Assembly (NCBI RefSeq): GCF_000225345.1
Contig: NC_015977.1
Span: 1,409,501 to 1,473,500 of the forward strand
Origin: Roseburia hominis A2-183
Lineage (GTDB): Bacteria > Bacillota > Clostridia > Lachnospirales > Lachnospiraceae
Length of the DNA: 64,000 bases
Direction of reading: 5' to 3'
Under the pieces are notes generated by a model. It worked only from the letters and a program-made list of their open reading frames with translations. It had not been told where the DNA came from and made no database searches. Positions within the stretch are counted from its first letter, which is position 1. Every line of letters starts with the position of its first letter. Shown piece by piece: positions 24,557-32,959 of this stretch. Both the position numbers and the translations under genes were made by a program.

Positions 24557-26029
24557 ATAGCACTTTATCATTTTTCAATCGCACAGATCAAGCGCAGCGC
24601 CGGTCAGAGCGCCATTGCCAGCGCAGCCTATCGAGCCGGGGAGCGTCTTTACAGCAGCTACTATGGAGAAGTCAGCGACTACACCAAAAAGGGCGGCGTG
24701 ATCGCTTCGGAAATCATGCTGCCGCCCCATGCGCCGGAAATATATCTTGACCGGGCGACCCTCTGGAATGCTGTGGAGAACTGCGAGAAACATCCAAAAG
24801 CACAGCTTGCCTATTCCTTTGATATTGCCATGCAGAATGAATTGACGCTGGAAGAAAACATGGAGCTGGCGAGGAAGTTCGTACAGGAGCAGTTTGTGAC
24901 AAAAGGCATGATTGCCGACCTTGCTTTTCACAGCCCGGAGAAAGAGGACGGCGGCATCCCTAACCCGCATTTTCATGTGATGACAACCATGCGCCCTTTG
25001 AACCCGGATGGCACATGGGGACAAAAACAGCGTCGGGAATATCTTCTTGATGAAGATGGAAACCGAATCCGGGATAAAAACGGCGATTATATGTTTAACG
25101 CTGTCCATACAACAGACTGGCATGAGCCGGAAACGCTGGAACACTGGCGGGAGCAGTGGGCGGCTGCCGTTAATACAAAATTTGAGGAAAAAGGGCTGGA
25201 TGTGCGTATCGACCACCGTTCCTATGTGCGGCAGGGGCTTGACCTGATACCTACTGTCCACGAGGGAGCTAATGTCCGGCAGATGGAAGCAAAGGGCATC
25301 CGCACCGAGAAAGGGGAACTGAACCGCTGGATTAAAGCCACCAACCGGCTCATGCAGGATGTGAGGAAGAAGATCAAAGCCCTGTTTGTCTGGATGGCAG
25401 AGGTAAAAGAAGAACTTTCCAAACCGCAGACACCGAGCCTTGCCGACCTGTTGATCGCTTATTACAACCAGCGCAACGCAGGGGCATGGAGCAATAAAGC
25501 CAGAACCGGAAACTTAAAGCAGTTTGCCGAAGCCGTCAATTATCTGACGGAAAACAAGCTGCTCACATTAGAGGATTTGCAGGAGCGTCTTTCCTCTGTC
25601 AACGAAGAATTTGAAGCGTTAAGCGACTCCATGAAAAAGAAATCTGCCCGGATAAAGGAATTGCAGGAATTGATACGGGAGGGCGAGAATTACCAGCGGC
25701 TAAAACCTGTTCATACGGAATTGAACAATATCAAGTTTAAGAAACAGAGGGAGAAATTTGAAACATCCCACGATGCGGAGTTACGGCTGTTTTATGCCGC
25801 CCGCCGTATTTTGAAAGAAAAACTGGATGGAAAACCCATTGCCCTGAAAGCATGGAAACAGGAATACGCACAGTTAAAAACAGAGTATGCCGAACTGTCT
25901 CCGCAGCACAAGCCACTCCGGGAGGAAGTCATACGGCTACGGCAGGTGCAGAACGCCGTAGATACCGCACTGCGCCGGAGGGAGCAGCCACAGGCAGTAC
26001 AGAGAAAGAAACATGAGATGGAGCTATGA
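24557..26029 (+). CDS. MobA/MobL-family relaxase (apparent ATA start)
   Basis: The relaxase nicks oriT and leads the strand into the recipient. The family N-terminus is visible in frame from 24560 (ALYHFSIAQIKRSAGQSAIA, then AAYRAGERLY) and the metal-binding HxH motif is in NPHFHVMTTMRPL, with catalytic Tyr expected in the first 30 residues. The family methionine codon (MALYHF) reads ATA at 24557-24559, and no ATG, GTG or TTG lies between the upstream stop and GTG 24698. Starting at 24698 would remove the catalytic N-terminus, so the gene either uses a rare ATA start or is disabled. The C-terminal half is coiled coil, as usual. Length about 490 residues. Confidence 0.8.
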   Translation: MALYHFSIAQIKRSAGQSAIASAAYRAGERLYSSYYGEVSDYTKKGGVIASEIMLPPHAPEIYLDRATLWNAVENCEKHPKAQLAYSFDIAMQNELTLEENMELARKFVQEQFVTKGMIADLAFHSPEKEDGGIPNPHFHVMTTMRPLNPDGTWGQKQRREYLLDEDGNRIRDKNGDYMFNAVHTTDWHEPETLEHWREQWAAAVNTKFEEKGLDVRIDHRSYVRQGLDLIPTVHEGANVRQMEAKGIRTEKGELNRWIKATNRLMQDVRKKIKALFVWMAEVKEELSKPQTPSLADLLIAYYNQRNAGAWSNKARTGNLKQFAEAVNYLTENKLLTLEDLQERLSSVNEEFEALSDSMKKKSARIKELQELIREGENYQRLKPVHTELNNIKFKKQREKFETSHDAELRLFYAARRILKEKLDGKPIALKAWKQEYAQLKTEYAELSPQHKPLREEVIRLRQVQNAVDTALRRREQPQAVQRKKHEMEL

Positions 26030-26076
26030 TATAACCGGCAGCTTTACCGCTACCAGTATTTTTATGGAGGGAGCAT

Positions 26077-26817
26077 TTGAATGTATTTGAAGCGGTGAAA
26101 CAGTCTGTTACCACCCGGCAGGCTGCTTCATTCTATGGAATCCGGGTGGGGAGAAACGGCATGGTCTGCTGTCCATTCCACAATGACCGCACGCCCAGCA
26201 TGAAAGTGGACAGCCGCTTTTACTGCTTCGGCTGCGGGGCTTCCGGGGATGTGATCGACTTTGCCGCTTTGCTGCATGGATTGGGGAAACGGGAAGCTGC
26301 GGTCAGGCTTGCGGAGGACTTCGGCGTTTCCTATGAGAAATCCGGCAATGCGCCGCCAGATAGGAAGCGTCACAACAGGTCACAGCCCCGACAAAAATCA
26401 GCGGAGCAGAGATTTCAGGAAACGGAACGGTATTGTTTCCGGGTGCTATGCGATTATCTGCGCCTGCTGGAGCATTGGAAAACAGCACACGCCCCACAGC
26501 CGCAGGATGCCATCTGGCATCCTCTTTTTGTGGAAGCGTTGCAGAGGATAAGCTACACAGAATACCTTTTGGATATTTTGTTATACGGAGAAATAGAAGA
26601 AAAAGCGGCATTGATCGCCGCACAGGGAAAGGAGGTGTTGCGGCTTGAACAGCGAATTTCAGAGCTTGCCGCCGGAAACGCAGGAAGCGGTCAAAAGGAC
26701 GATGGACACAATGGAACCGGCGCAGACACCGGCAGAAATCCGGGAAACATTAGAGGGGACGCAGAAAGGCGGCGTGAAGAACAGCATCCGAAACTGCCTG
26801 ACGGTGTTCCAGCGTGA
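26077..26817 (+). CDS. CHC2 zinc-finger primase-like protein
   Basis: The 246-residue protein starts at TTG 26077 behind GGAGGGAG. The first 90 residues are the DnaG-type zinc-binding domain: CCPFHNDRTPSM and FYCFGCGASGDVIDF with the C-H-C-C ligands. No Toprim catalytic core follows, so it may only bind DNA or act with the helicase encoded next. The C-terminal 57 residues are read from DNA that also encodes the start of the VirE-type protein in another frame (173-base overlap). Confidence 0.75.
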   Translation: MNVFEAVKQSVTTRQAASFYGIRVGRNGMVCCPFHNDRTPSMKVDSRFYCFGCGASGDVIDFAALLHGLGKREAAVRLAEDFGVSYEKSGNAPPDRKRHNRSQPRQKSAEQRFQETERYCFRVLCDYLRLLEHWKTAHAPQPQDAIWHPLFVEALQRISYTEYLLDILLYGEIEEKAALIAAQGKEVLRLEQRISELAAGNAGSGQKDDGHNGTGADTGRNPGNIRGDAERRREEQHPKLPDGVPA

Positions 26818-28042
26818 CCCTCTGTTTCGCGGGGCGCTGCGCCTGAACCTTTTGACGGAGCAGATTGACATTGTGAAGCCGCTGGGCTGGGAGCGCACCA
26901 GTACCACGCTGACCGACATGGACATGAACTACCTGCTTTTGTATCTGGAAGAAAATTACGGGCTTACCAGCGAGAAAAAGGTGCAGAGCGCCATCAAGAT
27001 TGTTGCCAATGAAAACCGCTACCATCCAGTCAGGGATTACCTGAACAGCCTGCAATGGGACGGCACAGAGCGCATCCGTTACGCCCTGCATCACTTTCTG
27101 GGAGCCGATACGGACGAATACACCTATGAAGCCTTGAAACTGTTCCTGATGGGAGCCATCCGGCGGGTATTCAGACCGGGGAGCAAGTTTGAGGTCATGC
27201 TCTGTCTGGTTGGTGGTCAGGGAGCCGGGAAATCTACCTTTTTCCGGCTGCTGGCAGGCAGGGACGAATGGTTTTCAGACGATTTGAAAAAGCTGGACGA
27301 TGAAAATGTGTACCGCAAGCTGCAAGGGCATTGGATTATCGAGATGTCGGAGATGATTGCCACAGCCAACGCCAAGAGTATTGAGGAAATCAAGTCATTC
27401 TTAAGCCGCCAGAAAGAAACCTACAAAGTGCCGTATGAGACACATCCGGCAGACCGGCTGCGGCAATGTGTATTTGGAGGGACGACCAACCGGCAGGACT
27501 TTTTGCCCCGTGACCGCACCGGCAACCGGCGCTTTCTCCCCGTGACGGTGTACCCGGAACGGGCGGAGGTTCACATACTGGACGATGAAGCGGCGGCGAG
27601 GGCGTATATCGAACAGATGTGGGCGGAAGCCATGACGGTTTATCGCAGTGGGAAGTATAAGCTGTCATTCAGCATGGAAATGAACCGATACCTGAACGCC
27701 CACCAGCAGGACTTTATGCAGGAAGACACACAGGCCGGCATGATCTACGCCTATTTGGAGGACTACACCGGCGACAGGGTATGTTCCAAGCAGCTTTATG
27801 AGGAAGCGCTGGGGAACTTAAATTCCCCGGCAGACTGGGAGACACGGGCAATCTGCGAGATTATGAATACCGGCATTGCGGGCGGCATCATACAGGGCTG
27901 GGTAGCCTACAAAAGTCCGAAGCGGTATAAGAAATACGGTTCTCAAAAAGGCTGGGAGCGTGTCAACCAAGCTCCGCCGGAGGGGGACGGTTTTCAGGAA
28001 ATCACGGAAGAAGAAGCCCGGCAAATGGAACTTCCATTCTGA
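26645..28042 (+). CDS. VirE-type (virulence-associated E) helicase/ATPase
   Basis: The 465-residue protein belongs to the virulence-associated E family of superfamily 3-like ATPases used by phages and elements for replication. Walker A is GGQGAGKS at 190-197, followed by WIIEMSEM (Walker B) and a conserved GGTTNRQDFLPRDRTGNRRFLPV block. The start is TTG 26645 with a strong AAAGGAGG at 26628-26635, within the primase gene. With the primase it should replicate the excised element. GTCAACC occurs within its last codons, the first member of the iteron-like array behind it. Confidence 0.85.
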   Translation: MNSEFQSLPPETQEAVKRTMDTMEPAQTPAEIRETLEGTQKGGVKNSIRNCLTVFQRDPLFRGALRLNLLTEQIDIVKPLGWERTSTTLTDMDMNYLLLYLEENYGLTSEKKVQSAIKIVANENRYHPVRDYLNSLQWDGTERIRYALHHFLGADTDEYTYEALKLFLMGAIRRVFRPGSKFEVMLCLVGGQGAGKSTFFRLLAGRDEWFSDDLKKLDDENVYRKLQGHWIIEMSEMIATANAKSIEEIKSFLSRQKETYKVPYETHPADRLRQCVFGGTTNRQDFLPRDRTGNRRFLPVTVYPERAEVHILDDEAAARAYIEQMWAEAMTVYRSGKYKLSFSMEMNRYLNAHQQDFMQEDTQAGMIYAYLEDYTGDRVCSKQLYEEALGNLNSPADWETRAICEIMNTGIAGGIIQGWVAYKSPKRYKKYGSQKGWERVNQAPPEGDGFQEITEEEARQMELPF

Positions 28043-28051
28043 AAAGCCACC

Positions 28052-28236
28052 GGTTGACAGTTTGGTTGACGCTTTGGTTGACAGCCGGTTGACGGGGAAA
28101 AGCCTGATATTTGGGGCATTTCTCTCCTTTGTCAACCATGTCAACCAAGAAATCAAAGAAAAAGTAAAAAGTAATAATAGAGCGCCTATGGATTGTTTTC
28201 AAAGTCTTTTCTGCCGGTTGACACGGTTTGGTTGAC
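28052..28236. repeat. Iteron-like GGTTGAC array
   Basis: GGTTGAC occurs in direct orientation at about 28052, 28064, 28076, 28087, 28216 and 28230 and in inverse orientation at 28131 and 28140; one more inverse copy is at 27962. The first four are 11-12 bases apart, about one helical turn. The array sits directly behind the primase and helicase genes, so it may be their replication origin. The region between the repeats is AT-rich (28100-28210). Confidence 0.6.
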
Positions 28237-28312
28237 ACGGAGACAGTCTGCGGCTGTACACCTGTCTGACATTCCCTTGTCGGGCATATTTCATTTATGG
28301 AGGTAACTGCCT

Positions 28313-28498
28313 ATGGCAAAAAGCAAAAACGAGAGCAATAACAAAAACAGCGGCACCCTGCTTACCGAAAAAGACGGCACCCAGTATTTTGTCATGGGGA
28401 AAGTCCGTATCAAGGTATCGGAGCATTTCGCACAGGATGGGAAGCCGCTTGACAGCCTGCTGGAAGATGTGATCCAGCACGCTGCCGCCGCTTCCTGA
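28313..28498 (+). CDS. Transposon-encoded protein TnpW-like
   Basis: The 61-residue hydrophilic protein has the pattern of TnpW proteins of Tn4451-like elements (KDGTQYFVMGKVRIKVSEHF, then GKPLDSLLEDVI). TnpW has no established function. GGAGG lies 9 bases ahead of the ATG. It is directly ahead of the recombinase gene, with the CCCACGCTTAT hairpin between them. Confidence 0.75.
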   Translation: MAKSKNESNNKNSGTLLTEKDGTQYFVMGKVRIKVSEHFAQDGKPLDSLLEDVIQHAAAAS

Positions 28499-28527
28499 AA
28501 AAATACGGAATAACGACTGTCAATCAG

Positions 28528-28575
28528 CCCACGCTTATGATATACTTGTACCAGCGAGTATTGTATAAGCGTGGG
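28528..28575. repeat. Inverted repeat ahead of the serine recombinase gene
   Basis: CCCACGCTTAT (28528-28538) and ATAAGCGTGGG (28565-28575) are perfect inverse copies around a 26-base spacer that holds a TATACT promoter-like box. The left copy recurs at the left end of the element (16475-16485). It may be an operator or a recombinase accessory site. Confidence 0.6.
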
Positions 28576-28605
28576 TTGTTTCTTTTAGAAGGAGGATTTT
28601 TAACC

Positions 28606-30228
28606 GTGAAACAACCATACAATACAACGATTTATAACACTGCACTATATTTGAGATTGAGCCGTGACGATGAATTACAGGGGGAAAGCGGCAGTATCCA
28701 GACCCAGCGCATGATGCTTAGACAGTATGCCGCAGAGCATGGGCTGACCGTTGTAGACGAGTACATTGACGACGGATGGAGTGGGACAAATTTCGAGCGT
28801 CCAAGTTTCCAAAGGATGATTGATGACATCGAAGACGGGAAAATCAACTGCGTTGTCACAAAGGACTTATCCCGTCTGGGAAGAAACTATATCCTGACCG
28901 GTCAGTACACGGAAATCTATTTCCCCAGCAAGGGAGTACGCTACATTGCTATCAATGACAATGTGGACACCATCAACGGAGAAAGCGAGCTTGCACCGTT
29001 CTTAAACATCCTGAATGAAATGCACGCCCGACAGACCAGCAAAAAGGTCAAGGCTGCCATGCACACAAGATTTGCCAATGGCGCACACTATGGAGCCTAT
29101 GCACCGCTGGGCTATGTAAAAGACCCGGACAAAAAAGGTCATCTTCTGATCGACCCGGAAACACGCTGGATTGTAGAGAAGATTTTTGACCTTGCTGTAC
29201 ACGGGCGTGGAGCCGCCAGCATTACACGGATTCTGGTGGAGGAAAAAGTACCTACCCCCGGCTGGCTGAACTATGAAAGATACGGGACTTTCGCCAATAT
29301 CTACGCCGGTGCGCCCGCAGAAAAAGCCTATGCGTGGACGATAGCACAGGTCAAGAGCATTTTGAAAGAGGAAACCTACATCGGTCACAGCATTCACAAC
29401 AAGCAGAGCAACATTTCATTCAAGAACAAGAAAAAGGTGCGGAAGCCGCAGGAAGAATGGTATCGTGTGGAAAATACCCACGAAGCCATCATTTCTGAAG
29501 AAGTGTTCCAAAAAGTTCAGGAGCTGATTGCAAGCAGACGCAGGAAACGCAGAAACGGTACGACACAGATTTTCGCAGGATTGATAAAATGTGCAGACTG
29601 CGGATGGTCTTTAGCCTATGGGGAAAACAAGCAGAATAAGAACCCATACGGGTACTACCATTGCAGCAAGAACGGGCAGGGATTACGCCAGTGTTCCATG
29701 CACTATATCCGCTATGATGTACTGTATGCCTATGTGCTTGCAAGACTGCAATACTGGTCTATGCTGGCACAGAAAGACGAGGACAATCTGCTGAAACGCC
29801 TGCTCAATGCCAGCGACAGGGAAAGAAACTCTGCGAAGAAAAAGCAGGCTGCGGAGCTGAAAAAGGCAGAGAAGCGTAAAGCCGAGGTTGACGGGCTGTT
29901 TGCTAAAATGTATGAGGACTGGTCTGCCGGACGCATAACCGAGTATAACTTCAATATGCTGTCCGAGAAGTACCAGAACGAGCAAAAGGAGCTTGAAACA
30001 AAAATAAGACAGCTTCACGAAACGATGGAAGCCGCCGTACAGACCGCAGCGGATGCTGAAAAGTGGATTGCCCTGATGAAACAGTATGTCAACCCTGTGG
30101 AGCTGACCGCCGAACTTCTGAACACTCTAATTGAAAAAATAACCGTCCACGAAGCTGTCAAGGGCGAGGACGGAAGCCGTGAGCAGGAAGTAGAAATCTA
30201 CTACCGCTTCATCGGCAAAATCGACTGA
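28606..30228 (+). CDS. Large serine recombinase (TnpX/TndX type)
   Basis: The 540-residue protein catalyses integration and excision. It has the resolvase domain with catalytic S19 in YLRLSRDD, then SIQTQRMML and the arginine motif TKDLSRLGRN; a recombinase domain (about 165-290, YGAYAPLGY); a zinc ribbon (CADCGWSLAYG ... YHCSKN ... QCSMHYIRY) around 355-395; and a C-terminal coiled coil (about 410-480). The GTG start at 28606 follows AGAAGGAGG. The stop lies only 37 bases from the right end of the element, the usual place for this gene. Confidence 0.93.
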   Translation: MKQPYNTTIYNTALYLRLSRDDELQGESGSIQTQRMMLRQYAAEHGLTVVDEYIDDGWSGTNFERPSFQRMIDDIEDGKINCVVTKDLSRLGRNYILTGQYTEIYFPSKGVRYIAINDNVDTINGESELAPFLNILNEMHARQTSKKVKAAMHTRFANGAHYGAYAPLGYVKDPDKKGHLLIDPETRWIVEKIFDLAVHGRGAASITRILVEEKVPTPGWLNYERYGTFANIYAGAPAEKAYAWTIAQVKSILKEETYIGHSIHNKQSNISFKNKKKVRKPQEEWYRVENTHEAIISEEVFQKVQELIASRRRKRRNGTTQIFAGLIKCADCGWSLAYGENKQNKNPYGYYHCSKNGQGLRQCSMHYIRYDVLYAYVLARLQYWSMLAQKDEDNLLKRLLNASDRERNSAKKKQAAELKKAEKRKAEVDGLFAKMYEDWSAGRITEYNFNMLSEKYQNEQKELETKIRQLHETMEAAVQTAADAEKWIALMKQYVNPVELTAELLNTLIEKITVHEAVKGEDGSREQEVEIYYRFIGKID

Positions 30229-30264
30229 CCTTTCTTTTTTACCCAACAATATCTTTAATTAAGG

Positions 30265-30274
30265 GAGACGGGAG
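30265..30274 (+). repeat. Right attachment site core of the mobile element (attR)
   Basis: GAGACGGGAG here repeats 16427-16436. The next bases (AGTCCCTCCC and on) restore the reading frame of the interrupted XRE gene. Immediately inside lies TATCTTTAATT (30251-30261), near-inverse of AGTTAAAGATA at the left end. Confidence 0.75.
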
Positions 30275-30523
30275 AGTCCCTCCCGGATGTGGAGAAGAGC
30301 CGGCTGATCGCGGAGGTGTTTGCCGAAGGGAAAGCATGCGTTTGGAATGGTGAAGGTCGGTGAAAAAGGGCAGATTGTGATTCCTGCAAAGGCGAGAAAA
30401 ATTTTTGACATAAAGCCGGGGGATGTATTGATGGTTCTGGGAGATGAAGAACAGGGAATTGCGCTGTTAAAGGAGCAGGATTTTATGGCGATGGTGCAGG
30501 CAATGCGGCATATGGAGACGTAA
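30265..30523 (+). pseudogene. XRE/AbrB fusion regulator, 3' part, also frameshifted
   Basis: The first frame (30265-30360) continues the XRE domain (ETGESLPDVEKSRLIAEVFAEG) and then runs to a stop. In the next frame, from about 30320, a SpoVT/AbrB-type domain is read (PKGKHAFGMVKVGEKGQIVIPAKARKIF in family form, then GDVLMVLGDEEQGIALL) to 30523. Related Lachnospiraceae proteins, as I recall, have both domains in one chain with a linker; here the linker seems deleted with loss of frame. The AbrB part could still be made from TTG 30320 as a 67-residue protein. Confidence 0.7.
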
Positions 30524-30593
30524 AATTGCGCAATCCGGTGCGCAGAGGATTGCAATATGTAAAATAACACAGGCGAGACCTTCCAGAGCGCAG

Positions 30594-31474
30594 GTCGGAA
30601 GTATTTGCGCTGGCGTCGGTGATTTATGTGCTTGGTTTTTTGCTTGAGGTGACATCGGCGGATCTTGGGAGTGTGTTTGCTTCGGTAAAAGTAGAATATT
30701 TCGGGGAACTTTTTCTGGTCATCGGGTTTACCTGATTTTTTGCGGAGTTTTGCCGCATTGCGCTGCCAAAAATCATTTACTGGTTTGAGTCGGCATTTTC
30801 GGTGTTCTCCATGTATCTGTTGTTTACCACGGAAGAGCTGGATGCTGTGTGCACTATATGGAATTCGATGAGATTCTGCGCGGACACGGGCAGCGGGTGC
30901 CGATCAAGGAAGCTCTTTTTGACGTGCGGGCAGAGCAGTTAAACGAGATGGGGGAGAATCAGGGATACCTCATCCGGGCGATTGATATGACGGAACACTA
31001 TAACCGGCTGGATCAGGCGGAGATGTCTGCGCATGTGGATGCGCTGACCGGGCTCTGGGACAGAGAGCAGTTTAAGATTTCCATGCTTGATGAACTGTAT
31101 CAGAACGGTGCCGGCACCATGTTTATGATGGATGTGGACAATTTTAAGGAGGTCAATGATCACTACGGACATGACATCGGCGACAAAGTGCTGCGGACAC
31201 TCGGCACAGCAATCCGCGAGACCTGTCAGAATGAACATCTCTGTGGCAGGCTTGGCGGGGATGAGTTCTGCCTGTTTTTAAAGGGAATCACGGAGGAAGC
31301 AGAGATTCAGAAGTACGCAAAGAAAGTTGCGCGCTGTACAAGGAGAAGATTGCCCTGCTCCCGGATCACGTAAAGTCTTCCATGTCCATCGGTGCGGTGG
31401 TTGTTGACATCGGGAAGCATAATACTGCAAGAGATACGTTTGAGCAGGTTTACCGCAGCGCAGAGACGGTGTGA
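30594..31474 (+). pseudogene. Diguanylate cyclase (7TM-GGDEF) remnant
   Basis: Three reading frames hold parts of one protein. From 30594 come membrane segments of a 7TM sensor region (VIYVLGFLLEV, VEYFGELFLVIGFT) broken by TGA at 30733-30735. From 30849 comes a PAS-like end and the GGDEF domain (MSAHVDALTGLWDREQF, CGRLGGDEFCLF) until about 31330. Then a one-base-type shift leads to the rest of the domain (LYKEKIALLPDHVKSSMSIGAVVVD) ending at 31474. At least three lesions and a large internal deletion show that it is dead, although the GGDEF active-site motif is intact. Confidence 0.8.
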
Positions 31475-31485
31475 CGCACGGCGCA

Positions 31486-32808
31486 TCAGAGCAGTATTTT
31501 TGATCTGCGCAGCAGAAGAAAGCCCAGAATTCCGGTGAGGACATCGGAGACTGCCTGCGCGAGCAGAATTCCCATGTAGCCGAACAGGGAAGAAAAGAGC
31601 AGCATACACAACACGAGCAGCACGCCCTGGCGGCTGATGGACATCAGAAAAGCGGGAAGCGCCATGCCGGCTGCCTGGAACAGTGTGGTGAAGACTAAGA
31701 TCATGCCGATCACAGGGGCGGTAATCATGAGACAACGGAGCATCAGGGCACCGGAGGCCACGATGACATCATCCTGCATGAAGATGCGGATGATGTGCGG
31801 AGCAAAAATACAGGCGGCGGCTGTGAAAACGAGCGCAATGAGAAGCTGCACGAGCAGATCAAAATGCAGAAACTGTTTCAGGCGTTCGCGGTTGTCTGCA
31901 CCGTAGCAGTAGCCGAGGAGCGGCTGCGCGCCGAAGGCGAACCCGACCAGAATCAGCATGGTGATCATGTTGACTTTTAAGGCAATGCCAAGAGCGGCAA
32001 CTTTATCAGAACCGTAAGGTAACAGAAAACGGTTGGTGAGGAGTACCGCAAAGCTCTGCATCAGGTTCGTGATGGAAGCCGGAATTCCGATCAGCAGAAT
32101 GTCACGGACATGACCGGATGAAATATGCATTTCGCGGCAGGACATCGACAGATGCCCTGCCTTTTTGAATACAACCCACACGAGATAGCAGTCGGCAAGC
32201 AGATTGCTCAGGATGGTGGCAAGTGCGGCGCCGCCGGCACCCATATGCAGAGAGAAGATGAAAATGGGATCTAAAAGAATATTAAACACAGCGCCGATGA
32301 CGGAACCAATCATGGCATCATTTGCCAGACCTTCTGTGCGGAGCAGATTCCCCGGGACAATATTAAAGATAATGGCAGGGCAGCCGAGAACCAGAAAGCG
32401 GTAATAGGCGCCGGCATAAGCGATGGTATCGTCCCTGGCACCCAGAAGATGCAGAATGGGTGTCTGAAAAAGCAGCATCAGAACGGCAACAGCAATGCCG
32501 AAGAAGATGGAGCCGAGAAGGCAGAAAGCACTGATCCGCCGCGCGGTGTCATAATCTTTTTTTCCGAAAAGTCTTGAGATGGCGGAACTTCCGCCAAGCC
32601 CGAAAATATCACCGAATGCAATCATGAGACTGAACACCGGGGCGCAGAGAGAGACGCCGGCGACGAGGCTGGTGTTCTGGGTCTTTGCAATAAACCATGT
32701 GTCGACCATATTGTATACAAGGCTGATGACCATGCCGAACACCACAGGCAGAGCCATCTTGAAATAGGCTTTCGGTACGGGCATTGTTTCAAATACATCA
32801 TTGTTCAT
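31486..32808 (-). CDS. MATE-family efflux transporter
   Basis: The 440-residue protein has 12 predicted transmembrane segments in two homologous halves. N-terminal family features are LPVVFGMVISLVYNMVDTWFI and GLGGSSAISRLFGKKDY, and the second half shows GAQPLLGYCYGADNRERL. MATE proteins export cationic drugs or metabolites with sodium or protons. It stands alone, diverging from the trp operon leader on its right and convergent with the GGDEF remnant on its left. Confidence 0.9.
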   Translation of the reverse strand: MNNDVFETMPVPKAYFKMALPVVFGMVISLVYNMVDTWFIAKTQNTSLVAGVSLCAPVFSLMIAFGDIFGLGGSSAISRLFGKKDYDTARRISAFCLLGSIFFGIAVAVLMLLFQTPILHLLGARDDTIAYAGAYYRFLVLGCPAIIFNIVPGNLLRTEGLANDAMIGSVIGAVFNILLDPIFIFSLHMGAGGAALATILSNLLADCYLVWVVFKKAGHLSMSCREMHISSGHVRDILLIGIPASITNLMQSFAVLLTNRFLLPYGSDKVAALGIALKVNMITMLILVGFAFGAQPLLGYCYGADNRERLKQFLHFDLLVQLLIALVFTAAACIFAPHIIRIFMQDDVIVASGALMLRCLMITAPVIGMILVFTTLFQAAGMALPAFLMSISRQGVLLVLCMLLFSSLFGYMGILLAQAVSDVLTGILGFLLLRRSKILL

Positions 32809-32897
32809 CTGAGAGTTCCTCCATTTCCTGTAACAGGATCAATGCTTAAAGTATATCATATTGATAGAAAAAAGGTGACGGGAAAATAAAAAGCTTC

Positions 32898-32926
32898 TTG
32901 ACATTGCCACATTAGTGCAGTAAACT
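32898..32926 (+). promoter_or_regulatory. Promoter of the trp operon
   Basis: TTGACA (32898-32903) and TAAACT (32921-32926) are 17 bases apart, directly ahead of the T-box leader. Confidence 0.7.
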
Positions 32927-32959
32927 ACTGACAAATAAATGAGAAATCGTTGAGCAAAA

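Larger units (their letters stand above)
16437..30274 (+). mobile_element. Integrative mobilizable element, about 13.8 kb, inserted in an XRE regulator gene
   Basis: The element is bounded by the GAGACGGGAG repeats and by the two halves of the broken XRE gene. It encodes a large serine recombinase at its right end, TnpW, a CHC2 primase and a VirE-type helicase, a MobA/L relaxase with DUF3847 partner, an oriT-like region, an HTH protein, a DUF6076-like protein and, as cargo, a two-component system with an ABC exporter. No type IV secretion genes are present, so it would need a helper conjugative element to transfer. Gene content resembles Tn4451-like and related clostridial mobilizable elements. 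Confidence 0.85.

Noticed and set aside
24547..24750. GTG 24547 as the start of the mobilization protein
   Set aside because: The frame from this GTG gives a sequence without homology, whereas the relaxase N-terminus lies in the neighbouring frame.
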